Origin: Metaphire vulgaris
Lineage: Eukaryota; Annelida; Clitellata; Crassiclitellata; Megascolecidae
Assembly: GCA_018105865.1 (NCBI GenBank)
Contig: CM030866.1
Span: 6,141,451-6,205,450 of the forward strand
DNA: 64,000 nucleotides
Direction: 5' to 3'
Part shown: in pieces, positions 54,701-62,235 of the stretch
Numbering within the stretch: position 1 is the first letter of the stretch
Layout: each line of letters begins with the position of its first letter
Position numbers and translations under genes: made by a program
Notes under the pieces: generated by a model
Databases searched by the model: none
What the model was told of the DNA's origin: nothing
Seen by the model: the letters and a program-made list of their open reading frames with translations, nothing else

Positions 54701-56879
54701 TGAGGTTTTCCAAACTTTGCTTTGAACGTCTCGTACGGAAAAATATCTTTTGTAGCGAGGAAACAACTGAAAATAAGTTTCTTAAACAAGTACAGTAACC
54801 AGTAGCAACGCATTTAATCTTTTAAAATGGCAAGACATTGCACCCCAGGAGATTGCTCCCCTCTGCTGAGCTTTTTCACCACAGCATTGACAATGTCCAA
54901 GGCATCATTTACTCAAAAAGTTGATTCACAAACTATCCTCAAAACATTTTATCAAAATTACGATGCATGTATATTAGCCTGTTATTAAAATCAAAGTAGA
55001 GATATGTATGCAGCATTATTATCTTACGACAATGGTTTTTCACACAACCTCCTTGCATCATGTTATGTATAAAGTTCATGATCTACAAGAGTGAAGGTCA
55101 AAATCGACCACACTATGAAAAACATTTTCATAGTGAAACAACTCGAGAAAAATGCCTAGCAATCCTTCAAAACACTACCATAAATGGCGGCCTGCAGAGC
55201 AGATCTGGCCCACTAAGGGGCAGTGGCGGCTCCACCGGGGGGCCAGTGCTCCCCTATTGAGTGCCTGCCCCCCCCCAGTGGCCCCCAGTTGGGACCTATA
55301 CTTAATGCTACATACATTAAACAACAAATGGTTGGCCCCCCATGATTAGAAGTTGCCACCCCAACGGCCCCCCACTTGCCAAATCCTAGAGCCGCCACTG
55401 CTAAGGGGCGTGAAATGGCCCATGAAGATAATGAAATGATCGATAACTTTTTCATAATATATACAAAATATTTTGAAATGCCTTGTTCTCAACTTACCTG
55501 TTTTCTATTACTTATGAACTCTTTTTAACTAAAATTTTTTGCACCTGGCCCTTGGACACAAGTTGTAAAAAATTCGGCCCTTCATGAAATCTAGTTGAAA
55601 ACCACTGCTTTAAAACGCTACCACATAGTTGTACAAAAGTGATGCTTAGAGCATATCTGTTAGTGATGTCATCAAAAAGATTGCTTTCTCATTGAGAAAT
55701 CCCAACATTATCCTCAGCAACAAAATATTAATGAACAATCAAACATCCAATTAAAAAATTCAATCAATATCAATAAAAAATTCCAATATTCAAAATACAG
55801 AAAATTGAAAAGTCTTCTCTTGTATTAACAAAAACCAAACAGATGCACATTAATGTGCATGCTTACGTTTCATGAGTACCGTAGAAAAATATCGGATATT
55901 TCCCCTTTGGAACAGTAGAGCCTTCAGTCAATTTATCAATCTGAGAAGCAAAATAGAAAAGAAGAGCTTGACCAAGAACTGGCAGAAATGTAATAACATT
56001 AAAGCATATAACACGCAATGGCCAAAGTTAATCAGAAATTACTTTCCCTAAAAATTCATCTCAAGGCAAGAAAATATCACTTTCTTTGAATGCTTCTAAG
56101 CTATGTTCCCTCTAAGCGATGCGGCCACTCAGTTTTAAACCTGCAGCGTCATTTAACCCTTTAACGCGCATTTAACTGTAACTCAGTGTAAAGCAGGCGG
56201 ATATATTCAGGGTCCCTGGTAAAGGGTTAAAACCCGAGCACGGAATTTCCATAGAGAAATGCATGTTAGCGGCACATGATGTTTAAAGCACTACCTACAG
56301 AAAATATATTTTGAACAAGTGCTTTTTTCTTAGAAGGAACATGGCTTCTGAGTGATTCTGCTGAAGAGGTGCTATACAAATATACTGATACACTGCACTA
56401 CATAACATTATGTTACTTTACACCAATAGTACTGTTCACATAAGATGTCACATGTATGCAAACACACAGATTCCAAATTAACTAAAACTTGGATTTACTT
56501 ATGAAGTTTCAAGCAACTGACAATGTAAAGCACCCTTGACTTTTGCTCTTGCCATGTTTATCGCGCTATACCAAATTGACATGATTGATTGATTGATTGA
56601 TTGAAGCAACAAAGGCAAATTACAACAGATCTAACAAGTTCACTCAGATATGCTCAAGGCAAACATGCAGAATGTCAAAGCCATTCCAGCTACAGAAACT
56701 TCAAACAAGGAAGTCTGAAGAACTGAAATATTAAAATTTGTCAGGAAGAGCAGCTCTACTATTTCAAATCAATCTTTTTACGATAAAAATGACAAAACAC
56801 TTACCCTAGCTGGCCATGGAGGGTAGCCCTTTACTTTTCCAAAAATTAAATCCCCTGGTTCATAATTCTGTGGTTGCAT
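41026..56879 (-). CDS. PSIP1: LEDGF/HDGF-related chromatin protein, PWWP plus IBD, complete
   Basis: Family members read H3K36-methylated nucleosomes through PWWP and tether partner proteins through the IBD. Coding exons, 5' to 3' on the minus strand: 56879-56805, 55940-55867, 54766-54631, 53930-53814, 53631-53536, 51982-51932, 50448-50347, 49885-49814, 49463-49166, 48994-48931, 48450-48288, 47219-47068, 46878-46805, 45909-45839, 45579-45478, 44789-44685, 44137-43981, 43199-42679, 41247-41026 (TAG). Phases agree throughout, giving about 883 residues; human PSIP1 has 530 and HDGFL2 671. Order: PWWP (residues 1-95), basic/acidic linker with NLS-like KRNAKRR and PPAKRARK and long Asp/Glu/Ser runs (to about 490), IBD (about 500-590), Ser/Thr/Pro-rich tail, and a basic/acidic C terminus. 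The start at 56879 follows a splice acceptor by three bases, so a 5' UTR exon lies upstream. The symbol marks the family; the gene may equally be called HDGFL2. Confidence 0.93.
41276..41561. mobile_element. TIR MITE interrupted by a hAT-like MITE
   Basis: Left end AGGGCTCATCCATATAGTAC and right end TTCTATATGGGTGGACCCCT are inverted repeats with CTA on both sides. The element 41384-41524 sits inside. It begins about 30 bases upstream (in gene orientation) of the last PSIP1-like exon. Confidence 0.7.
41384..41524. mobile_element. hAT-like MITE with perfect 8-bp TSD (group A), nested
   Basis: CAGGGTTTAATCTAGGCCG to GTCCAGATTAAACACTG. Exact flanks CCCTCAGT (41376-41383 and 41525-41532). Opposite orientation to 11412 and 37979. 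Confidence 0.9.
42593..42642. mobile_element. Half of the GTGTCTC foldback
   Basis: TCATGGTTTTTCTGTTGGAG, a T-run, then CTGAGACACCCTGTAGA. It matches the core and right end of 5495-5551; the left inverted end is missing. It lies 37 bases past the donor of the 43199-42679 exon. Confidence 0.55.
43365..43444. mobile_element. Short TTAA foldback, type 3
   Basis: TTAACCCTTAAACCACCAC to TAACTGGTGGTTTAAGGGTTAA. Ends inverted over about 17 bases, 80 bases in total; the core (CGAGTGTACTCGG) is itself palindromic. Confidence 0.65.
43673..43719. repeat. (ATT)n microsatellite
   Basis: About 46 bases of ATT in a PSIP1-like intron. Confidence 0.95.
44302..44585 (-). mobile_element. tRNA-derived SINE family A with perfect 12-bp TSD
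   Basis: The head on the minus strand is GGGGCGGGAAGTTAGAAGAG, with B box-like GGTTCAATTCCCGC. The exact 12-bp direct repeat GTGAAATGCTTA flanks the element (44287-44298 and 44586-44597), which fixes it as a retroposed unit of about 285 bases. It lies in the intron between the last IBD exon and the next. Confidence 0.9.
44685..45909 (-). CDS. PSIP1: Integrase-binding-type domain (IBD) exons
   Basis: Three consecutive exons (45909-45839, 45579-45478, 44789-44685) encode the helical [68 protein letters not shown]. It aligns without gaps to human LEDGF from EIKNSL to NKFKNMF. The Lys-Lys-x-Arg-(Lys/Arg) stretch of helix-hairpin 2 is kept. Phe406 is Tyr, as in HDGFL2. Ile365-Asp366 reads Phe-Ala, so the Asp that contacts partners in vertebrates is absent. 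Confidence 0.9.
45716..45765. repeat. (GAT)/(AAT)n microsatellite
   Basis: GATGATGATGATGAT then AATAATAATAAT in the intron between the first and second IBD exons. Confidence 0.9.
46165..46550 (+). mobile_element. L2/CR1-like LINE C-terminal fragment and 3' tail
   Basis: Encodes [20 protein letters not shown] then [15 protein letters not shown] and a stop. The 3' UTR has TTGGTGTGCCATTGGTTGAT, GAAAGTGGCGCTATAGAAGT and an AAGATTAGATTAGAT tail. Its orientation is opposite to the host gene. Confidence 0.85.
47281..47475 (-). mobile_element. LINE ORF2 C-terminal fragment ([11 protein letters not shown] type)
   Basis: The minus strand reads [36 protein letters not shown] and a stop after SIAGHS. 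This is the end of a non-LTR retrotransposon ORF of a different clade from the WNSLP type (RTE/Jockey-like, tentative). Its 3' wording (CTGTGTCCAGC on plus) resembles 11395-11410. Confidence 0.65.
47589..47664. mobile_element. Short TTAA foldback, type 2
   Basis: TTAACCCTTTTGCCACGTAA to ATGGGTGAAAGGGTTAA, 76 bases; the core contains AAGGCCTATCTAGGCTTCAT. Confidence 0.6.
48546..48835 (+). mobile_element. tRNA-derived SINE, family A
   Basis: GGGGCAGGAAGTTAGCAGAG, GGTAACAACATTGGGTGATG, GGTTCGAGTCCTGCAGGAGC (a good B box) and an end at TTGGGAAGGACTTTGACTG. It lies between the PSIP1-like exons at 48450 and 48931. Confidence 0.85.
49920..50095. repeat. ~19-bp minisatellite
   Basis: Imperfect copies of CAATCATGAATCCATATTT in a PSIP1-like intron; later units drift to CAAGAATCCATATTTC. 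Confidence 0.85.
50640..50760 (+). mobile_element. LINE 3' tail with (AACT)n
   Basis: GTGTAAAGCGCTCTTGACTT, GGCTGTGCTACATAAATTGA and ACTAACTAACTAACTAACTA. Same 3' UTR and same tail motif as 1590-1850. Confidence 0.7.
51008..51255 (+). mobile_element. tRNA-derived SINE, family A
   Basis: CAGGAAGATGGCAGATTGG (A box-like), GGGTTCAAGACACATAGGAG, AAAGGTCGACTCAGCCTTCA, CCAGATGGCGGTGGCAACC. The B box is degenerate. Confidence 0.75.
52785..52975. repeat. ~14-bp AT-rich minisatellite
   Basis: A dozen or so imperfect copies of ATTAGTATGTAAAT, with some GGAAATCTTAGTAT variants, in a PSIP1-like intron. Confidence 0.88.
53344..53425. mobile_element. Short TTAA foldback, type 1, inverted
   Basis: TTAACCCCTTAACTGGG to GCCCGGTTAAGGGGTTAA, 82 bases. 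The type 1 core is partly recognisable. Confidence 0.6.
53999..54078. mobile_element. Short TTAA foldback, type 2
   Basis: TTAACCCATTGGACCCATAA to GGGCCGAAACGGTTAA, 80 bases, with the core GGTCGATATTTCAGCTTCCT. Confidence 0.6.
54222..54302. mobile_element. Short TTAA foldback, type 1
   Basis: TTAACCCCTTTACCGTGCAT to CCCTGGTAAAAGAGTTAA, 81 bases, with the TTTAACTGTAACTCAATGTA core. Confidence 0.65.
54516..54595. mobile_element. Short TTAA foldback, type 2
   Basis: TTAACCCCTTGGTACCGTAA to GGGGCGTAAAGGTTAA, 80 bases, 35 bases after the donor of exon 54766-54631. Confidence 0.6.
54631..56879 (-). CDS. PSIP1: PWWP domain exons of the PSIP1/HDGFL2-like gene
   Basis: Three exons encode the PWWP domain: [20 protein letters not shown], then [12 protein letters not shown] across a junction to [12 protein letters not shown], and [15 protein letters not shown]. 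Of the three aromatic-cage positions known in LEDGF (Met15, Trp21, Phe44), Trp and Phe are kept and Met is replaced by Val (GKVKGY instead of AKMKGY). The signature tetrapeptide is PPWP with an extra Pro before it. Confidence 0.93.
55221..55400. mobile_element. hAT-like MITE with perfect 8-bp TSD (group B)
   Basis: CAGTGGCGGCTCCACCGG to CTAGAGCCGCCACTG. Exact flanks CTAAGGGG (55213-55220 and 55401-55408). Same length (180 bases) as 25119-25298 and closely similar throughout. Confidence 0.92.
56153..56230. mobile_element. Short TTAA foldback, type 1
   Basis: TTAACCCTTTAACGCGCATT to CCCTGGTAAAGGGTTAA, 78 bases. Confidence 0.65.
56518..56606 (+). mobile_element. LINE 3' tail with (GATT)n
   Basis: ATGTAAAGCACCCTTGACTT, CATGTTTATCGCGCTATACC, AAATTGACATGATTGATTGA. 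Confidence 0.65.
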
Positions 56880-57046
56880 TTCCTGCAGTTCAATAAAACA
56901 CAGCACTATTAAGCATACGAGTATCTAAATCAATTTCAATTTTATATTCTGAAGAATCTTAAGCCATTATCAACCAAGATCAGATTTTAAAGAGAAGCAA
57001 CCAATTGATTTAATTAGAAAAGCCTTCTGGCTCATAAGAAAATTTG

Positions 57047-57180
57047 GTACTTTCCCATTATTCGGAATCCAGTGAAGAGATATTAAGAAATGCTTAGGGT
57101 TACGGTGAGGGTTAGGCTAACACCCTAACCCTATATTTTTAAATATCTCTTCACTGGGGTCCAAATAACAGGAAAGTACT
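57047..57180. mobile_element. 134-bp foldback with telomere-like core and 9-bp TSD
   Basis: Arms of about 45 bases (GTACTTTCCCATTATTCGGA with CCAGTGAAGAGATATT; mirrored by AAATATCTCTTCACTGG and AATAACAGGAAAGTACT) enclose a core with GCTTAGGGTTACGGTGAGGG and CACCCTAACCCTA. The exact 9-bp repeat GAAAATTTG flanks it (57038-57046 and 57181-57189). A 9-bp duplication fits Mutator-like elements, but the class is not certain. Confidence 0.75.
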
Positions 57181-57959
57181 GAAAATTTGATGCACACAAT
57201 AGCTTCCGTCTCTCGATCAAGCTGGCCAATAATGGACATCATTTACTGTCATGCCTGCCAATCATTCACTCTGCTATGGCTTCTATTATTTATCTTTCAA
57301 TCAAATATATTCTTCCTGTATTCAAAACTGTTGACATCAAAGTGATGTGACGTTTCCAAAAACGAAGTCAGTTTGTCAACATTGTGTGATATTTCATTCC
57401 AAGTGATTTCGTGTACAGTAGAGTTGTACACTGTACAATGTGTACATAGCTTTGACAGTCTTGATATGGAAGCGTATTTGAATAAACTTGCTAAACGAAA
57501 TGAAATGGTGGTCTTTACAACACTCTCCTTGTCGTGTGAGCATTTTCCAGATGCTTTGATTGGCGCAAGTTACAAACAATGCATTCTTTGATCAAAGTAT
57601 TAACCATAATCATGCACTGTAAGCTGTAAGTTAAAATAAATTACTGTTCAATTTCCCAGTATAGTCAAAGGTAAAACATACCAATTTCCAAATATCAATA
57701 CGATTCGCATCTAAGCATCAATATATAAAACGGTGGCGCAAAATAAACTTCCAAAATCCGTTTCAACAACTCGGGTCATGCTCCGCTATAAAGTCTAACG
57801 TAATGAATTGCGCTCGGAGCAGTTTCCAGTGTACACAGGCGAAGAAAAGATTTACCAAAGCGTTCAGAACGAAGTCAAGCGACCAAATATCACGACAATA
57901 CGACGCAGTTCATAAATACGAAGCAAAATATTTCATTTAAAGATTATTTTCAATTTTTG

Positions 57960-58060
57960 CTTTTTTCGCCGAATTACATTTTATTTCAACGGAAGATGTC
58001 GCAAGTGCAGCATTCAACTTCCGTTTAAAATGTCGTGTTTGTAGCGCCATATTTTTGAAG
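57960..58060 (-). promoter_or_regulatory. Probable PSIP1-like promoter / first-exon region
   Basis: A locally CpG-containing block with an ETS-like ACTTCCG (58017-58023; CGGAAGT on minus), another GGAAGAT nearby, and GCGCCATATTT (AAATATGGCGC on minus, YY1-like). It lies about 1.1 kb upstream of the coding start. That exon begins with only 3 bases of 5' UTR after an acceptor, so a distal first exon is expected. Inferred from motifs only. Confidence 0.35.
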
Positions 58061-58199
58061 CATCATATTGTAAGTAAGTAAATAGTGTGAATTTACATGG
58101 CCCTTTAGAGCCAGCACCGCAGTAGTTGCTTATTCTTAGGCGATTAATCTAAATTTAAAACGGCTGTAGCAAAAAGATGGAGGTCAGTCAGGCAGGGTC

Positions 58200-58975
58200 A
58201 TTTTAGCCAGTGGGTTATAATATTTGCAACCTTGGTGTGATATTTGACTCTTCCCTCTCTTTCACTAGTCACATAAATTCAGTCTGCAAAATTTCTCATT
58301 ATCATATTCGGGACATCTATCGCATCAGACATCTCCTCCCTAAGCCTGTTCTTATTCAGTTAGCCAATGCATTGGTATCTAGTCGTCTAGATTATTGTAA
58401 TTCCTTGCTTTTTGGCATCACAAATTCAAATATGCAGAAACTCCAGAGAGTACAAAATTCCTTAGTTAGAGTCATATCCAAAACTCCAAGATTCGAACAT
58501 ATAACTCCAACAAGACAGTCCCTACATTGGCTTCCCATCAAATTCCGAATTAATTATAAAATTTGTCTTTTGGTATTTAAAACCATATTATATAATGAAC
58601 CCTATTACCTTAAGATGCAACTAATCCCTCGACCTACTACTCAATCCACTAGGTATTCGGCAGGACTTTCATTTGTTGTTCCTTATTCTCGTACCGTCAT
58701 TGGCACTAGTTGTTTCTCAGTGTGTGGCCCTAAGCTTTGGAATTCATTACCAATATCACTGCGTAAAACTAAAAATTTATCATCTTTTAGATCTGGTCTT
58801 AAAACTTACCTGTTTGACTTAGCTTATCCCCCTTAGATTGCTCCCCCGCTGTTCTGACTGATCTTCTGGATTGACCTGGCTCTAATTCTATTTGGATTTG
58901 GTGCGCCATCGGCTGATGCCCTGGGCATTATGATAGTGGCGCCATAGAAGTTGATTGATTGATTGATTGATTGAT
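58200..58975 (+). mobile_element. L2/CR1-like LINE, 3' end of ORF2 plus tail
   Basis: An open frame of about 208 codons carries the end of a reverse-transcriptase [81 protein letters not shown]. These are the thumb and C-terminal motifs of the CR1/L2 group. After the stop come TTTGGTGCGCCATCGGCTGA, TGATAGTGGCGCCATAGAAG and TTGATTGATTGATTGATTGA. It is 5'-truncated, with no endonuclease or catalytic YxDD part. This is the longest and least damaged LINE piece in the window. Confidence 0.9.
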
Positions 58976-59245
58976 ATTTGGGCGTTACTGCTTTTTGAGG
59001 AAATGATTTTTTAAAAGAGAAATATGCTTTAAGTTTAAATAGACAAACTTGAAGGGGATGCTGCAAAAGTGAAAAAATTTCGAATGAGAACTTGTTGCTT
59101 AGCCATGGTTTAGGCAGTGGAGAGATAGGCCTACTGAGATTGAGTCGATCAGTCAACTTCTATGGCTGAAAATTTCATATATTTCACAAAAAACTTGAGA
59201 GTTCTATCCTGAAGTGCTAATGTAGGCCTATACAAGAATCATAGC

Positions 59246-59246
<1 letters not shown>

Positions 59247-59271
<25 letters not shown>
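59247..59271. repeat. (AT)n microsatellite
   Basis: About 25 bases of TA repeats. Confidence 0.9.
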
Positions 59272-59276
<5 letters not shown>

Positions 59277-59439
59277 AGTAAACGCAACTTACACAAGTTA
59301 TTATTTCTATGACCTACGCCTGAGCTTATTTTTTCAAAATGCTTCTGTGCACTTTTATGACGCTAAACAAATACTGTATTGATATAGAAACCACTGGACC
59401 ACTGGAAGTCTCTAAAATTGAACGTAGCCTGGCAGAAGT

Positions 59440-59709
59440 CAGTAGCGTAGCCAGGATTTCCATAAGGGGGTTGTTGTTGTTCTGGTCGCGACCAACTTAG
59501 GAAAATCTTGACAAGTTAAAAAGGTCACCGTTATTTTTTCTCCTCTAAACATGCTGACAAGCAAAAAAGGTCCTCAACGTACCAGCCAAGGGGGCGGGGT
59601 TCAACCCCAAAACAGCGTCCAAAAATGCATGTAAACACGTTAAAAAATTTGCCGTCGTCGGCCAAGGGGGTTTTGACCTCCAACCCCCCACCCATTGGCT
59701 ACGCCACTG
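59440..59709. mobile_element. hAT-like MITE (group D)
   Basis: CAGTAGCGTAGCCAGGATTT to TTGGCTACGCCACTG. The flanks GCAGAAGT and ACAGTAGT agree at 6 of 8. It contains CTGACAAGCAAAAAAGGTC. A second element (left end CAGTGTTTATTCTAGCC at 59721) begins 11 bases later. Confidence 0.65.
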
Positions 59710-59720
59710 ACAGTAGTGGT

Positions 59721-59980
59721 CAGTGTTTATTCTAGCCACCTTGACATTGGAAGGGGGGTTTTGAAATGTTTGGAGGGACGAGGTCTGAGTCTTCACCCTT
59801 TGGGGGGGGGGATTTCCATCACCCAGCCAAATATACAACATTCCAAAATTCTGACGGACAAGCAAAAAAAGTCGTCACCTATTTCACTTGGCGCTCGGGG
59901 TCCAAATATATTGATGGCGCCCCCTCCGCCTCCCGCCAACTTCCGAAAATCCCGACGGACAAGCAAAAAACTCGTCACTA
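59721..59980. mobile_element. Group A' MITE relative, right end not found
   Basis: Begins CAGTGTTTATTCTAGCCAC like 21227 and 62254. Inside, GACGGACAAGCAAAAAA-type motifs occur twice (about 59853 and 59952), as if two MITE interiors were joined. No matching right terminus was found, so this is a truncated or composite copy. Confidence 0.5.
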
Positions 59981-60412
59981 ATTTCACCTCGTTAAGTTAG
60001 TGTGGACGACCTATATAACTACTCGTATAGTGATATTTTTGTTTGCTTCTTTTTTTGGCGCCCCCTCACCTCGGCGCCAATGGACATATGTAGGCCTACC
60101 TCTGCTCCCTTGCTCCGCCTCTGTAGGCCTATTACCTGGCCTAATGTATTTCGATATTAGGCCTATGTATGGAAAATGTTAGGAGAGTTTGCAGCTGCAT
60201 GTGACTATGATTCTCCATATTTTCAAGTATTTAGGGCCTATAGACCTAGCAAATATTTCTATTTGAAGAATGAAAAAAGATCACCCATATTCAGCAGATC
60301 ATACTGTACATACTGTAACTTAAGTGTTGCAATTTTATTGCCAATGAGCTTCCTCTTGCTTAAATTCTAGTCATAACATCAATTAGATCGATGAGTATTA
60401 AGGCTAGAAAGT

Positions 60413-60621
60413 CATTGGCGTAGCCACGGGGGAGGGGCACGCGGAGACCGGGCCCCCCAATTCTGCATTAGAGTTGTAGTGGAATTTGCGCAAATCGTCG
60501 AAAAAAAATTTCTGTAGGGTAAGGGGATGGTTTGTTTGATGATTTTTAATATACTCGATATAGGCCCTACCAAAAAACGTTGATGTGCCCCCTCTATTCC
60601 GGAACATTGACTTCGCCACTG
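60413..60621. mobile_element. hAT-like MITE relative (group D), degenerate
   Basis: CATTGGCGTAGCCACGGGGG to TTGACTTCGCCACTG. The flanks (TAGAAAGT, CGGAAAGC) match only partly. Confidence 0.5.
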
Positions 60622-60968
60622 CGGAAAGCAGCAAATGTAGGCCTATTGACTACGAACGTTTTTTGAAATTTTAATTCACATTTACAAATTAGAGTGAGTT
60701 CGCGTCTCTACGATGCTAATGGCTTAGACTACAGTGCAGGATTGTTTCAAATAAAATGCTGAATCGTGCCTGCAAATTGAATCTCATTTTGCACAGTTCT
60801 AGTCTTAATAATTGTCCATTTAAATGTTATCTTTGTTCCAATTGGACGACTTTTGAAATGAAAAATAACATTTAAAAATCACATTTAAAAATTACAAAAG
60901 CTGTATAGCTACAGTATTAGGCCTACAGACATTTTGAAGCAGAACAGCCTATATAACCTTTTAATGTT

Positions 60969-60974
60969 TATTTT
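60969..60974 (-). terminator. Candidate poly(A) signal of the MTBD-repeat gene
   Basis: TTTATT on plus, AATAAA on minus, about 33 bases after the stop codon at 61007. It supports 61007-62041 being a 3'-terminal exon. Confidence 0.5.
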
Positions 60975-61006
60975 CGAAAATGTGGCGACATTCCGTCTCG
61001 TCGATT

Positions 61007-62041
61007 TCAAAGTTTTGTCGACTTATTTTCATCGTTTTCCCGTGTTGATGATTTACGGTGTGCTTTAGATTTTGATTTGTCACCTTTGCTCGAATGCTCC
61101 TCCGGTTTTGTGTGTTCCTTCTTAGCTTCTGACTTCTGACTGTGCGAATGATCCTCTGGTTTTGTGTGTTCCTTCTTAGCTTCTGACTTCTGACTGTGCG
61201 AATGATCCTCTGATTTTGTGTGTTCCTTCTTAGCTTCTGACTTCTGACTGTGCGAATGATCCTCCGGTTTTGTGTGTTCCTTCTTAGCTTCTGACTTCTG
61301 ACTGTGCGAATGATCCTCTGGTTTTGTGTGTTCCTTCTTAGCTTCTGACTTCTGACTGTGCGAATGATCCTCTGGTTTTGTGTGTTCCTTCTTAGCTTCT
61401 GACTTCTGACTGTGCGAATGATCCTCCGGTTTTGTGTGCTCCTTCTTAGCTTCTGACTTCTGACTGTGCGAATGATCCTCTGGTTTTGTGTGTTCCTTCT
61501 TAGCTTCTGACTTCTGACTGTGCGAATGATCCTCTGATTTTGTGTGTTCCTTCTTAGCTTCTGACTTCTGACTGTGCGAATGATCCTCCGGTTTTGTGTG
61601 CTCCTTCTTAGCTTCTGACTTCTGACTGTGCGAATGATCCTCTGGTTTTGTGTGTTCCTTCTTAGCTTCTGACTTCTGACTGTGCGAATGATCCTCTGGT
61701 TTTGTGTGTTCCTTCTTAGCTTCTGACTTCTGACTGTGCGAATGATCCTCTGATTTTGTTGACTCCTTCTTAACTAATTCTGACTTCTTACTGTCCTTCC
61801 TCTTTGTGCTCATACGGCTAATGGTATTATTCTCAGTCGGTCTAGAAGTATGTCCGAAAATTGCCTTCTGACGTTTAATGTTCGCTGGTTTAGCTTCCTC
61901 CTCGTCCTCTTTGCTTGTTTCGCTCCTGTTGTCTTCATCCGAAGAATCAGCTGGCTTGTTCGTTTTGTTTTTATCATGTCCGTTGGCCTTTTTTTCTTTT
62001 GACGAAGATTTTGGTTCTGAATCTTCTATCGCTCCCATTGC
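61007..62041 (-). CDS. Terminal exon: charged 18-residue tandem-repeat tail
   Basis: An acceptor (TTTTAG) precedes 62041, and the exon is open for 344 codons to a TAA at 61007. It starts AMGAIEDSEPKSSSKEKKAN, continues Lys/Glu/Ser-rich (SSDEDNRSETSKEDEEEAKP), then has 13 units of KKEHTKPEDHSHSQKSEA (the first is KKESTKSED, the last is altered to PEEHSSKGDK), and ends RKSSTRENDENKSTKL. The unit is 54 bases with little nucleotide drift. It is predicted to be disordered and highly hydrophilic, rich in Lys, Glu, His and Ser. The phase 0 start matches the phase 0 end of exon 63467-63279, so the two are read as neighbouring exons of one gene. No family was recognised for this exon by itself. Confidence 0.75.
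   Translation of the reverse strand, partial: AMGAIEDSEPKSSSKEKKANGHDKNKTNKPADSSDEDNRSETSKEDEEEAKPANIKRQKAIFGHTSRPTENNTISRMSTKRKDSKKSELVKKESTKSEDHSHSQKSEAKKEHTKPEDHSHSQKSEAKKEHTKPEDHSHSQKSEAKKEHTKPEDHSHSQKSEAKKEHTKSEDHSHSQKSEAKKEHTKPEDHSHSQKSEAKKEHTKPEDHSHSQKSEAKKEHTKPEDHSHSQKSEAKKEHTKPEDHSHSQKSEAKKEHTKPEDHSHSQKSEAKKEHTKSEDHSHSQKSEAKKEHTKPEDHSHSQKSEAKKEHTKPEEHSSKGDKSKSKAHRKSSTRENDENKSTKL
61081..61790 (-). repeat. 54-bp coding minisatellite, 13 units
   Basis: Units differ mainly at the Pro/Ser codon (CTCTGG, CTCCGG or CTCTGA on plus) and at one Glu codon (GTGTTCC or GTGCTCC). The variants recur in an order suggesting that blocks of several units were copied together. Confidence 0.95.
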
Positions 62042-62235
62042 CTAAAATTAGTACATAGGCCTACGATTGGGAACATCGTAATATTAATACGCTCCCACGA
62101 TAGTGGGCCTAAATTAAATCGATAATGCATAGGCTATTTATGGGAATGGGTTTTCATAATGATAGCATGATAGTGCAAACGACATGAAAATAACAAGATA
62201 TGAAAAGCATTAATTTTACCATAGAATAGAAAGTC

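Larger units (their letters stand above)
56880..61000. other. Intergenic region upstream of the PSIP1-like gene
   Basis: Contains the upstream 5' UTR intron and probable promoter of the PSIP1-like gene, a foldback at 57047-57180, a LINE at 58200-58975, and MITE-derived blocks at 59440-59709, 59721-59980 and 60413-60621. No further protein-coding exon was recognised; in particular, no dynein AAA5, AAA6 or C-terminal exon on the minus strand. Confidence 0.65.
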
